From: Anaerolineales bacterium UBA2181
GTDB taxonomy: Bacteria > Chloroflexota > Anaerolineae > Promineifilales > UBA4811
Direction: 5' to 3'
NCBI GenBank assembly: GCA_002328075.1
Contig: DCVT01000028.1
Coordinates: forward strand, 4,615-68,614
DNA: 64,000 nt
The stretch's first letter is position 1, and every line of letters begins with the position of its first letter. Below, piece after piece: positions 25,740 to 33,845 of the stretch. The notes beneath the pieces are model-generated. The model did not search any database and was not told the DNA's origin. It worked only from the letters and a program-made list of their open reading frames with translations. The position numbers and the translations under genes are program-made.

Positions 25740-26270
25740 ATGCTGCCGCCCCAGCCACAATTCCCCTTTGATGACCAAACCTGGATCATATCCGACACTC
25801 ACTTCTTCCATGAGAACATCGGCCGCTATTGCGACCGGCCCGATGGCTGGCAGGAAATGATCATTGAAAACTGGAACCGCCTCATCCAGCCTGATGAAGT
25901 GGTCTTCCATGTCGGCGACCTGGCGCTGGGCAAGAAGGAAAATATCGAAGGCTTGGTGCCGCTGCTCAACGGCAAGCTTTATCTGATGCGCGGCAACCAT
26001 GACCGGCGCGGCATAGGCTTCTATGAGCGCCTGGGGATCACCCTGGTGCCAGATCCATATCGAATGAATCATCCCTCAGGATTGACCCTGATCTTCTCAC
26101 ACCGCCCCATCCTGCCCCTCGAGCCTGGAGTGCTCAACCTGCATGGTCACATCCACAACAACCTAGCTCCCGGGCTGGGCAAAAGGCATATCAACTTGTG
26201 CGTCGAGGTGCGAGACTATCGTCCCTGGCGGTTGGGAGTGATCTTGACACCATTGCTCGCCCACTGCTAA
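25740..26270 (+). CDS. Metallophosphoesterase, calcineurin-like, small phage/accessory type
   Basis: A 176-residue phosphoesterase with all five metal-site motifs in order: I-S-D-T-H-F-F-H, V-G-D-L-A-L-G, G-N-H-D-R, S-H-R-P and H-G-H-I-H. The short length, with the first motif only some 18 residues from the start, is typical of the small accessory enzymes seen in phage and defence contexts that act on nucleotides or RNA ends. ATG 25740 lacks a clear ribosome binding site. The 283-bp gap before it holds no recognisable gene. It follows an ADP-ribosylglycohydrolase on the same strand, so the two may act on related substrates, but this is only context. Confidence 0.88.
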   Translation: MLPPQPQFPFDDQTWIISDTHFFHENIGRYCDRPDGWQEMIIENWNRLIQPDEVVFHVGDLALGKKENIEGLVPLLNGKLYLMRGNHDRRGIGFYERLGITLVPDPYRMNHPSGLTLIFSHRPILPLEPGVLNLHGHIHNNLAPGLGKRHINLCVEVRDYRPWRLGVILTPLLAHC

Positions 26271-26292
26271 ATATCCGTGCTGCCAAGATCCC

Positions 26293-26348
26293 TTGCATGA
26301 TACATGAATATATCGGATAATATACAATAACTGTCTATTATCCGATAT
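26293..26348 (+). promoter_or_regulatory. Promoter and perfect 13-bp inverted-repeat operator of the AbiE operon
   Basis: TTGCAT (26293-26298), a 17-bp spacer and GATAAT (26316-26321) form a promoter. ATATCGGATAATA at 26310-26322 is repeated as its exact reverse complement at 26336-26348, with 13 bases between, so the left arm covers the -10 element. Known AbiEi antitoxins repress their own promoter by binding such inverted repeats; this is the obvious site. The right arm ends five bases before the ATG. Confidence 0.72.
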
Positions 26349-26353
26349 GTACC

Positions 26354-27025
26354 ATGCGACACACGATCTTATCTGCCTTTGAACGCCTGCCCTATTTTAC
26401 GATAGAAGGCTTCCGGCAATTTGCCGGAGACGACGTCGTCGATGACGCCCATGTGCGCACAGCCCTCTATCGGTGGGTCAAAGCCGGGCATCTGATCGCT
26501 CTCAAGAAGGGGGTGTACATGCACCGCCGCTTCTACGAGCAGCACCGTCAGGATGCAGCCTTTGCACCGGTAGTCAGCGCCATCCTGTTACCCCAGTCGT
26601 ACCTCTCGCTGGAATATGTGCTGCAGCAGCACGGCATCCTGACGGATATCACTTTTCCGGTCACGGCAATCACCATCAAAAACACGCGCACCATCCTCAA
26701 TTCCCTGGGAACGTTTGTGTACCGGCACATCCAACCTCAACTTTACTGCGGCTTCCAGATCTTGGAAGCGTACGGCGTGCCCTATGCCCAAGCATCGGCA
26801 GCCAAAGCCTTGTCTGATTATCTCTACCTGCGCCCGCTGCCGGCGGATCTGGAACCGCGCCGCTACAACCTCGCCGAGGAGCTGCGCCTGAATTTGGATG
26901 AGTTCACCCGGGATGAGCGGGAGGAATTTGTCGGGTATGTCATCAAGAGCGAAACGACCCGCAAAGGTGGCGCGAAAATGCGCCGCATACTGAATAACCT
27001 GGAGGTTCACGTATGGCGACGCTGA
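26354..27025 (+). CDS. abiEi: AbiEi-type antitoxin and autorepressor (type IV toxin-antitoxin)
   Basis: A 223-residue antitoxin. The N-terminal winged helix reads from F-T-I-E-G-F-R-Q-F-A to T-A-L-Y-R-W-V-K-A-G-H-L-I-A-L-K-K-G-V-Y, the standard start of AbiEi transcriptional regulators; the C-terminal part (S-Y-L-S-L-E-Y-V-L-Q-Q-H-G-I) is the antitoxin domain. ATG 26354 sits directly after the operator and has no Shine-Dalgarno sequence, so it may be translated from a very short leader. Its last 13 bases overlap the toxin gene, which couples the two. In the AbiE system the antitoxin counteracts the toxin enzymatically or indirectly and does not form a stable complex with it. Confidence 0.85.
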   Translation: MRHTILSAFERLPYFTIEGFRQFAGDDVVDDAHVRTALYRWVKAGHLIALKKGVYMHRRFYEQHRQDAAFAPVVSAILLPQSYLSLEYVLQQHGILTDITFPVTAITIKNTRTILNSLGTFVYRHIQPQLYCGFQILEAYGVPYAQASAAKALSDYLYLRPLPADLEPRRYNLAEELRLNLDEFTRDEREEFVGYVIKSETTRKGGAKMRRILNNLEVHVWRR

Positions 27026-27855
27026 TCCAGACGCTGCAAAACGTCCTGGCCGGCAAAGACCCGCTGCTCCCTCCTGAAACCAGGCGCATCGTCCTGAAGG
27101 AAGTGTTGCAGGCTTATGTGTTGGATTATCTCTACAACCATACCGGCTACCGCCGCTTGAACTTCTACGGCGGCACCTGCCTGCACGTGGTTTATGGCCT
27201 GAACCGCCTGTCAGAAGATCTTGATTTTGATAACCAGGCCGGTCTGGATCTGGACCATCTTGCGGAAAACCTGGCCCGGTATTTTCACAAAGCATTTGGG
27301 TATGGGGATGCATCGGCAAAGACGCAGCAAGGCGAGGGCGGAATTCTGCGGGTTACAGTCAAGTTTCCGGTGTTGAATGCCCTGGGTTTGTCGCCTCATC
27401 CGAGCGAGGCGCTGCATCTCAAGGTGGAAGTCAGCCAACATGAACAGGTGGCGACCATCCAACATACGCCGGTATTCGTTTACGGGCGCAGCTTGGTTGC
27501 GGCGCATTTTTCGCTAGAAACCATGATGGCTGGGAAAATGCTGGCTTGCATGGAGCGCAGGTTCGAGCGTGGGCGCAGCGGCGCGCAGATCAAGGGGCGT
27601 GACTTTTATGATTTGCTGTGGTTCATGCAGCAGCGGGTCCAGCCGCTCGAAGCAAAACTGGCCCGCGATGGCCAGCAGCCTTACACCGTTGCGTCGGCGA
27701 TGCTTGCATTGCACGAGAAAGTCGCCCGCATCAAGCCCCGCGATCTGGCGATTGACCTGCTGCCGATGTTTGAGTCTCGGCAGTATATCGAAGCCTGGCT
27801 GGAGGCTTTTCACGAGAATTTTGAGGTGCTGGTAAGAGGTTATCTGGGGAAATAG
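27013..27855 (+). CDS. abiEii: AbiEii/AbiGii nucleotidyltransferase toxin
   Basis: A 280-residue toxin of the DNA-polymerase-beta-like nucleotidyltransferase superfamily. The core motif is present at residues 53-72: G-G-T, then L-H-V-V-Y-G-L-N-R-L-S-E-D-L-D-F-D, with Asp69 and Asp71 as expected metal ligands. The K-G-R-D-F-Y-D-L-L-W region and a K-x-x-A-C-M-E-R-R segment also fit. Characterised AbiEii-type toxins arrest growth, and some relatives modify tRNA ends. ATG 27013 overlaps abiEi by 13 bases and has GGAGG upstream. The pair appears intact, with catalytic residues present, unlike most neighbours. Confidence 0.88.
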   Translation: MATLIQTLQNVLAGKDPLLPPETRRIVLKEVLQAYVLDYLYNHTGYRRLNFYGGTCLHVVYGLNRLSEDLDFDNQAGLDLDHLAENLARYFHKAFGYGDASAKTQQGEGGILRVTVKFPVLNALGLSPHPSEALHLKVEVSQHEQVATIQHTPVFVYGRSLVAAHFSLETMMAGKMLACMERRFERGRSGAQIKGRDFYDLLWFMQQRVQPLEAKLARDGQQPYTVASAMLALHEKVARIKPRDLAIDLLPMFESRQYIEAWLEAFHENFEVLVRGYLGK

Positions 27856-27897
27856 AGACGCCTCAACCTTTGCCCCATTTTTCGCTAGAGGTGCAGA

Positions 27898-28168
27898 ATG
27901 ACGATCAACATGGGAGCGCGTGATGCTCAGCGGCAGTTCGCTGAGTTGGGCAAGTAGGCGATGATAAAGAGGTTGCTATCATCGAACGCTTCGGCAAACC
28001 ATTAGGGATGATTATTCCAATAGAGGTCTATGAGTAGTTGGTTACGGAACGAGAGGCGCGATTTCTAGTGCCGGATCGCATTCGTAGCAAGCTGCCCGAG
28101 ATCCCAGAAGAAGAGGAAAAAAAGACGTCAGCCAGGCAATGGACGCCATTAGGAACTCCAGATTTTAG
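27898..28168 (+). pseudogene. Phd/YefM-type antitoxin relic
   Basis: From ATG 27898 the sequence encodes M-G-A-R-D-A-Q-R-Q-F-A-E-L, hits TAG 27955, then resumes one base shifted with E-V-A-I-I-E-R-F-G-K-P-L-G-M-I-I-P-I-E-V-Y-E. After TAG 28034 the frame continues with L-V-T-E-R-E-A-R-F, and after a run of seven A's (28117-28123) shifts again to Q-A-M-D-A-I-R. This is the full order of a prevent-host-death antitoxin. It has at least two frameshifts and two stops, and no toxin gene follows: the downstream DNA is a permease relic. Confidence 0.7.
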
Positions 28169-28497
28169 GATACCGCGCAGCACGTAACCAGGGGACCCTC
28201 GCACACTATTGACGAGTTGCTGGCAGCCGGCTGAAGTCAGGGTCACGTCTCGACGAGCAGCGCGCCAAGACCGGCACGGGACGGTCAACCCGAATAAGCC
28301 GCAGATTACCAGAAGGGTAGGGGGGATCTCAGTATCTTAGCCGTCCTTCGCCGCCAACAACCGGGGACCGACAGACCCAAAGTATATCGCGCACCAGCCC
28401 TGCTTGAGCCAGGCATTGCCGTCGCCGTACACCGCAAGAAAAAAAGGTCAGCGGAGCAGGGGAGTGCACTTCGCATAGTTGTACAGCAGCGCACGTC
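28168..28497. repeat. ~330-bp diverged repeat, copy A (3' end of an ABC-2 permease gene plus flank)
   Basis: Closely similar by eye (roughly three quarters identical) to 57816-58145. The first ~40 bases encode G-Y-R-A-A-R-N-Q-G-T-L-A-H-Y then TGA, matching the C-terminus of the permease at 62764-63546 (R-S-L-G-V-L-A-H-Y). The remaining ~290 bases share long identical runs such as GTCAGGGTCACGTCTCGACG with copy B but encode nothing recognisable. Copy A has no other part of the cassette beside it. The following 380 bases up to 28878 hold no recognised gene. Confidence 0.75.
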
Positions 28498-28878
28498 TTA
28501 TGTTGCGGTGATGTGACCTGCGCAGGCCGTCTCCTTGGCACGTTGGTTGTTGTGGACGAACTTGATGTGACCGGGCTCGAGGAATTTGAGACTCGCGTTC
28601 CAGAGGTAATGAGCCTGGTCTAAGCGATCACCAGACCACACGTTCCCGGGCTGCGCCTGGGGAGGATCACGCAGACTCCCGCCCGCTTGGGCGTTTGCCC
28701 CAACTGGCAGCAGGCGGCGGAACGGCGTCAGTCGTTTGCAGCCAGCGGGTATCCGTGCTAACATGAATGCCACCGCCGCCGCTTATAGGCGCTGGGAGTC
28801 TGCTCTGGCTAGCCACTGATCTACTTGCGGAGGTTGCCGCTCCGTCGGTTTTCTTGGTCACAACATAGGGAGGAACAC

Positions 28879-29943
28879 ATGGCGGGCACGGATCCCATCA
28901 TCCAGTTCTCGGGCGACCCAACTCTGATCCAGCCTGGCGGTTGCGTCAGGTTCTGCTGGCTCGTCGAGGGGGTCAAGGCCGTCTATTTCCATGCGGAGGG
29001 AGAACGCTGGCAGGAGCATGGCGTGTCAGGCGCCGGCGAACGGCAGGTCTGCCCTTCCCAGAGTACCACGTACTGCCTGCGAGTGATCAAACCCGATGAC
29101 TCGGTGGAAGTGCACCGAATCGCGGTCAAGGTGCAGGCTCCGCCGGAAACCGCTACCGCCCGGCTGTTCGCGGCCGACCGGCTCGCGGTCCATGCCGGCG
29201 AGTGCGTCACTTTTCGCTGGCACGTGGAGGGCGCCAAGGCGGTGTACTTTTACGCCGAGGGGGAGAGCTGGCAGGCCCGTGGCGTGGGCCGCGTGGGCGA
29301 GCAGCAGGTCTGCCTCTTCCAGACGACCACCTACCGGCTGCGGGTGGTCAGGCGAGACGACTCGGTGGAAGTGCACCATGTTACGGTGCTGGTTCAGCCG
29401 ACCAGGGACGCAAACGTCATCCGGGACTTTTCCGTCGACAAGGCCTCGATCCACGCCGGCGACTGTGCGACCTTCCGCTGGCATGTTGAGGGCGTCAAGG
29501 CGGTCTACTTTCACGCTGAGGACCAGCCCTGGCAGGCCCATGGGGTCGCGGGCGTTGGCGAGCAGCAGGTCTGCCCGCCTCAGACGGTCGCCTACTGTTT
29601 GCGGGTCGTCAAGCGCGACGACTCGGTCGAGGTGCGAAAGATCGCAATCCGCGTGCAATCCCATCCGGAAACTGAGGTCGTTCAATTGTTTGCAGTCGAC
29701 CGCGAAGCAATCCGGGCTGGAGAATGTGTGACCTTTCGCTGGCGGGTCGAGGGCGTCAAGGCGGTTTACTTTCACGCCGTGGACAACCCGTGGCAGGACC
29801 ATGGCGTGGCCGGCGTGGGGGAGGCGCAGCGTTGTCCCGTGGAGACGACCACCTATTGCCTGCGGGTCGTCAAGGCCGACGACTCGCCGGAGACCCACTT
29901 TGGTACGGTCCGGGTACAGGGCAAAAGCTCCACGACTACTTGA
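28879..29943 (+). CDS. Cytoplasmic protein of four tandem ~85-residue Ig-like repeats
   Basis: 354 residues made almost wholly of four repeats (about 28900-29140, 29160-29396, 29418-29666, 29676-29920). Each runs through a start such as F-x-x-D-x-x-x-I-x-A-G, C-V-T-F-R-W-x-V-E-G-V-K-A-V-Y-F, W-Q-x-H-G-V-x-G-V-G-E, C-P-x-x-T-T-T-Y-C-L-R-V-V and D-D-S-V-E-V-H. The T-T-T-Y-x-L-R-V strand is a common end of bacterial Ig-like modules. There is no signal peptide, transmembrane helix or lipobox, which is unusual for this fold. Two cysteines per repeat are conserved. I chose ATG 28879 for its GGGAGG upstream; the frame is open for another 18 codons. The function is unknown. Confidence 0.75.
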   Translation: MAGTDPIIQFSGDPTLIQPGGCVRFCWLVEGVKAVYFHAEGERWQEHGVSGAGERQVCPSQSTTYCLRVIKPDDSVEVHRIAVKVQAPPETATARLFAADRLAVHAGECVTFRWHVEGAKAVYFYAEGESWQARGVGRVGEQQVCLFQTTTYRLRVVRRDDSVEVHHVTVLVQPTRDANVIRDFSVDKASIHAGDCATFRWHVEGVKAVYFHAEDQPWQAHGVAGVGEQQVCPPQTVAYCLRVVKRDDSVEVRKIAIRVQSHPETEVVQLFAVDREAIRAGECVTFRWRVEGVKAVYFHAVDNPWQDHGVAGVGEAQRCPVETTTYCLRVVKADDSPETHFGTVRVQGKSSTTT

Positions 29944-30038
29944 CGCGACGAAACCACCAGGGAAGCTGAGATCCCCATTTTCGGCCGGACACCACCGTCC
30001 GCCGGAAACCCGGGCAAGACTGTACGTTGAACTTCTCG

Positions 30039-30088
30039 GCAGGAGACATCCCGTCTCGCGAGACGCCAAATCCTCCTGCGGGGTTTTT
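30039..30088 (+). terminator. Possible terminator hairpin downstream of the Ig-repeat gene
   Basis: GCAGGAG (30039-30045) pairs with CTCCTGC (30073-30079); inside is the perfect palindrome GTCTCGCGAGAC (30053-30064), and TTTTT follows at 30084-30088. The loop is large and four G's separate stem and T-run, so this is uncertain. The rest of 29944-30627 contains no recognised gene. Confidence 0.35.
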
Positions 30089-30627
30089 AGGCCGCTGTTT
30101 TCGCTGCCCGGCTGTTCCGCGGGAGTGCCAGGCCCATGGGCCGGCCCTCCAAGGCGAAATCCAAGACGTCGGGTTCCACTGCTGCGCTCGCGGCCACGTC
30201 TGTCGACCTTCCTGTAGCAAGTGGTGCGCAAATTCCCACATGGAAACCTGGGAACAGCTGTTGTCGCCATCCTGGCGGCCTTGACGTCCCATGGGGAGAT
30301 CCTGCTGCGACCCACTTGGTCGTCATCGGCGCCTGTCCATAGCCGCCCGAGGTTTGCCGCCCCGCCAACTAACCTGCTCGCAACAATCGCAGACGCACAC
30401 CGACACGCCATAGAGGAGTTGTGCCAGGAGTATTATCTGGACTCGGCCCGGGTGTTCGCGGACGATTCAAAGCCGGGGTCCAGCCGGTTGTTGCTCGGTC
30501 TCCCGCGCCGGCTGCTCACCAACCCGGCGGCACGTTGAGCTCCTTCCGCCGGAAAACATGAACCGGTTCCCAGCTGCACACGCCGGCTTTTTCCGAGGAA
30601 CCTGCTGGTTTTGACCCCCAGAACCTG

Positions 30628-30683
30628 TTTACATTTCGCGCAGGTTGGTATATACTGCTGATATCTGATGTATCAGACATCAG
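30628..30683 (+). promoter_or_regulatory. Promoter and palindromic operator of the GntR regulator operon
   Basis: TTTACA (30628-30633), 17 bp and TATACT (30651-30656) give a near-consensus promoter. Immediately after it lies TCTGAT-GT-ATCAGA (30664-30677), a perfect 6-bp inverted repeat, nested with CTGATGT-ATCAG-ACATCAG (30665-30683). It would block transcription start, which suits autoregulation by the GntR protein encoded 18 bases downstream. Confidence 0.68.
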
Positions 30684-30701
30684 CGGAACGCGGTCGCTCC
30701 C

Positions 30702-31343
30702 ATGATTGACACGACTCCGCTTCATGAGCAGATCGAGCGCGAGCTGCGCCAGGAAATCCTCTCTGGTCGCCTGCCACCCGGCGCTCGCCTATCCATCGAC
30801 GAGTTGGCCCAGCAGTGGCAGGTCAGCTCCACCCCGGTTCGCGACGCCGTGCGGATGCTAGAGTGGAAGGGGTTTGTGGAGGTGCTGCCCCGCCGCGGCG
30901 TGCGGGTGGTGACGCTGGACGCGGCCGCTCTGCGGGATCTCTTCAACATCCGCGTGGCGCTGGAGTGTCTGGCCGTGGAGTTGGCCTGGCCACACATCCC
31001 TTTGGAGGAGATCGACGACACGCTGGATCAGCTTCGGCACGCCTACCACCAGCGCCAGGAGACCGGCGAGCGACACCTGCTGGCCGAGGTGGACACAACG
31101 GTGCATGACCTGGTGCTGCGCCACTGCGGCAATTCGTACCTGACCAACGACGTGCATGGCCTCATGGATCTGATCGAGTGGGCGCGATCATACGTCGTGC
31201 GCCTGCCGCATTCGTACGAAGACGCCTACCCTGAGCACGTTGCGATCCTGGAGGCGCTTAGGAGCCGGGACCGGAGCCGGGGGGTGGAGGCGATGTGCAC
31301 CCACCTGCGAAACGCACTCGCCCGCACGCTCCGGACGGATTGA
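30702..31343 (+). CDS. GntR-family transcriptional regulator (FCD effector domain)
   Basis: A 213-residue regulator. The N-terminal winged helix-turn-helix has I-E-R-E-L-R-Q-E-I-L-S-G-R-L-P-P-G-A-R-L and Q-W-Q-V-S-S-T-P-V-R-D-A-V-R-M-L. The all-helical FCD domain follows, with L-R-D-L-F-N-I-R-V-A-L-E and a metal/ligand-type pattern of Asp/His (F-H-type H-D-L-V-L-R and H at the H-V-A-I-L-E segment). FCD regulators of this group respond to small organic acids of the pathway they control. It stands first in the operon with the FAD enzymes, 15 bases before the next gene, and has its own palindrome upstream, so it probably represses until a pathway acid binds. Confidence 0.88.
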   Translation: MIDTTPLHEQIERELRQEILSGRLPPGARLSIDELAQQWQVSSTPVRDAVRMLEWKGFVEVLPRRGVRVVTLDAAALRDLFNIRVALECLAVELAWPHIPLEEIDDTLDQLRHAYHQRQETGERHLLAEVDTTVHDLVLRHCGNSYLTNDVHGLMDLIEWARSYVVRLPHSYEDAYPEHVAILEALRSRDRSRGVEAMCTHLRNALARTLRTD

Positions 31344-31358
31344 TACTGCGGAGAGGAC

Positions 31359-32537
31359 ATGGAAAACACAGCCGAGGTGATCATCGTTGGCGCCGGAATC
31401 CACGGGAGCAGTCTGGCATTTCACTTGGCCGAGCGGGGAGTCCCGCCGCTGGTGCTGGAAAAGACCTTCCTGGCGGCCGGCGCCACCGGCCGCTCGAGCG
31501 GTCTGGTGCGCATGTACTATGATCTGGAGCCCGAGCCCCGGATGGCGATCGCCTCGTTGCCCTACTTTCGCAATTGGCCTGAGCGGGTTGGGGGCGAGTG
31601 TGGCTTCACTCGCACCGGTTTCATCCAGATCCTGCCGCGCCGGGACGAGTTGCGCTTGCGGGCCAATGTCGAAATGTGCCAACGGGCGGGCATCTTCTCA
31701 CTGGTGGTCAGCGCCGCCGACGTGCGCCGGCTGGCGCCCGTCTTTCGCGTAGATGATTTCGACCATGCAGCCTACGAGCCCGAGTCGGGCTATGCTGACC
31801 CGCCTGCGGCGGCCAAGGCCTTCATGGACTCGGCCCGGCAACGCGGCGCCCGACTGGTGCAGGACTGCCGGGTGACCGGAATCCGGGTTCACGGCAGCCG
31901 GGTGATGGGGGTGGAGACGACCCGCGGCGAGTTCAGCGCTCCGGTGGTGGTGAACGCCGCCGGGCCGTGGGCGCCGGAGATCGGCCGGATGGTGGGGTTG
32001 GAGCTGCCTATTAAGACGCTGCGGCACGATGTGGCGCTCTTTCGCCGACCGCCGGCCCTGGGCCCCGTCCACCCGGTGGTGATCGACGAGCCTTACCTGC
32101 AATACTTTCGGCCGGAGACCGGCAGGCTGATGCTGGTGGGGCTGGACGACGTGAACACGTTGGGCGAATCGCCCGATGGGCCCACCGAATACGTCAAGCC
32201 GAACTATATCGGGCAGGCGGTGGAGCGCATCTGCCGGCGCGTCCCGGTGATGGACGAGGGATCTCTGCACAGCTCTTACTGCGGCTACGAAGGCAACACC
32301 GCCGACGTGCGGGCGATCCTGGATCAGGCAGGTCCGGACGGCTTCTACCTTGACTGCGGTTTCAGCGGGATGGGTTTCAAGATCGCGCCGGCGGTCGGCA
32401 AGTGCATGAGCGAGCTGATCCTGGATGGGCAGGCGCGGACAGTGGACCTGACCCCGTGGCGCTGGGACCGGTTTACGCCCCAGCGGCTGGCAGAGCTGCT
32501 GGCGAGCAAGGATGCCTACGAGAACATCTGGCATTGA
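31359..32537 (+). CDS. FAD-dependent oxidoreductase, DAO (sarcosine/D-amino-acid oxidase-like) family, copy 1
   Basis: A 392-residue flavoprotein. The N-terminal FAD-binding motif is I-V-G-A-G-I-H-G-S-S-L-A; then come the E-K-T-F-L-A-A-G-A-T-G-R-S-S-G segment, V-V-N-A-A-G-P-W-A-P in the middle and a C-terminal G-F-S-G-M-G-F-K-I-A-P flavin-contact loop. It oxidises an amine or amino acid, probably to an imine and then an oxoacid; the electron acceptor is not known. It is clearly a tandem duplicate of the next gene, with similar length and shared motifs throughout. It is followed by a ~30-bp gap and lies upstream of an amino-acid importer, so the substrate is likely what that importer brings in. 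Confidence 0.88.
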   Translation: MENTAEVIIVGAGIHGSSLAFHLAERGVPPLVLEKTFLAAGATGRSSGLVRMYYDLEPEPRMAIASLPYFRNWPERVGGECGFTRTGFIQILPRRDELRLRANVEMCQRAGIFSLVVSAADVRRLAPVFRVDDFDHAAYEPESGYADPPAAAKAFMDSARQRGARLVQDCRVTGIRVHGSRVMGVETTRGEFSAPVVVNAAGPWAPEIGRMVGLELPIKTLRHDVALFRRPPALGPVHPVVIDEPYLQYFRPETGRLMLVGLDDVNTLGESPDGPTEYVKPNYIGQAVERICRRVPVMDEGSLHSSYCGYEGNTADVRAILDQAGPDGFYLDCGFSGMGFKIAPAVGKCMSELILDGQARTVDLTPWRWDRFTPQRLAELLASKDAYENIWH

Positions 32538-32566
32538 GCACGAATAGGGTTGGATACGGGTGACAG

Positions 32567-33739
32567 ATGCCTGACACAACGGACGTTATCATCATTGGGG
32601 CCGGGATCCACGGTGCCAGCCTGGCGTTTCACCTGACTGAACTCGGCGCGCGGGTGCTGGTGTTGGAGCGGCGCTTTATCGCCGCCGGGGCCACCGGCCG
32701 GTCGAACGGCCTTGTCCGCATGTACTACGACCTGGAGAGCGACGCCCGGCTCGCCTGGCTCTCCTTTCCCTATTTTCGCGAGTGGGCGGACCGGGTGGGG
32801 GGCCACTGCGGCTACGTGCGCACCGGGTTTTTGCAGCTCATGCCGCCCAATCAGGCTCAGCCGCTGCGGGACAGAGTGGCTGCCCAGCAGGCAATGGGCA
32901 TCCCCACGTTGCTGGTGACCGCGGACGACGTGCGGCGGCTGGCGCCCGCCCTGAACGCCGATGATTTTGAGGTGGCGGCTTTTGAGCCCGAGTCGGGTTA
33001 CGCCGACCCGGCCGCTACTGCCCAGGGGTTTATGGCGGCGGCACAGAGAAAAGGAGCGCGGCTGATTCAGGATTGCGAGGTCAACACCATCCAGGTGGTG
33101 GGGGACCGCGTGATCGGGGTCGGGTCCAACTGCGGCCGTTGGCTCGCGCCGGTGATCGTCAACGCGGCCGGGCCATGGGCGCCCCAGGTGGCCAGCCTGG
33201 TGGGGTTGGAGTTGCCGGTCCGGGTGCTGCGACACGACGTGGCGGTCCTGCGTCGCCCGCCGGCGCTGGGGGCCACACACCCCACCGTGATCGACGAGAT
33301 CAACCAGATGCACTTCCGGCCAGAGGGCCGGACGCTGACGCTGGTTGGGCTGGACGATGTGAATGTGCTCGACGAGTCGCCGGACGGCAGCACCGACCAT
33401 TCCCGACCCGGCCACGTGGATCGGGTGGCAGAGCGCATCTGCCGGCGGATTCCGGCGATGGACGAAGGCTCGCTGCAGAGCGCATACTGCGGCTTTGAAG
33501 GGATCAGCGTGGATTCCAGGCCGATTCTCGATTGGGCGGGGCCGTCCGGCTTTTGCCTGGTGTGTGGCTTTAGCGGAACAGGGTTCAAAACGGCGCCGGC
33601 TGTCGGCCGGGCGATGGCCGAGCTGATTGTCGCAGGGCGATCCACCGACGTCGATCTTTCGCCCTACCGCTGGGGCCGTTTCGCCGGCGGCGCCTTGGAG
33701 CGGATGCTGGCCAGCGCGGCGGCCTATCAGGTGGTCTGA
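32567..33739 (+). CDS. FAD-dependent oxidoreductase, DAO family, copy 2
   Basis: A 390-residue paralogue of the preceding enzyme: I-I-G-A-G-I-H-G-A-S-L-A at the FAD site, the same A-A-G-A-T-G-R-S-N-G loop, V-N-A-A-G-P-W-A-P and the G-F-S-G-T-G-F-K-T-A-P C-terminal loop. Differences cluster in the substrate-facing middle part, so the two may act on successive or stereo-isomeric substrates or form a heteromer. ATG 32567 lies 29 bases after copy 1. It precedes the binding-protein gene by about 100 bp. Confidence 0.87.
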   Translation: MPDTTDVIIIGAGIHGASLAFHLTELGARVLVLERRFIAAGATGRSNGLVRMYYDLESDARLAWLSFPYFREWADRVGGHCGYVRTGFLQLMPPNQAQPLRDRVAAQQAMGIPTLLVTADDVRRLAPALNADDFEVAAFEPESGYADPAATAQGFMAAAQRKGARLIQDCEVNTIQVVGDRVIGVGSNCGRWLAPVIVNAAGPWAPQVASLVGLELPVRVLRHDVAVLRRPPALGATHPTVIDEINQMHFRPEGRTLTLVGLDDVNVLDESPDGSTDHSRPGHVDRVAERICRRIPAMDEGSLQSAYCGFEGISVDSRPILDWAGPSGFCLVCGFSGTGFKTAPAVGRAMAELIVAGRSTDVDLSPYRWGRFAGGALERMLASAAAYQVV

Positions 33740-33845
33740 GGCCCGGGGCTGCCCGGTTTGCAGGCAAGGAGGTGGCGGTATCGACGTGAACTGGCTTATG
33801 GTTGTCAAGTGTGGTAGCGGTGAGTCTGGTCTTGCGGAGGAGGAA

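Noticed and set aside
29026..30411. Minus-strand frame of 461 codons opposite the Ig-repeat gene
   Set aside because: Repeats in it mirror the sense repeats. The sense strand has the proper start and ribosome binding site.
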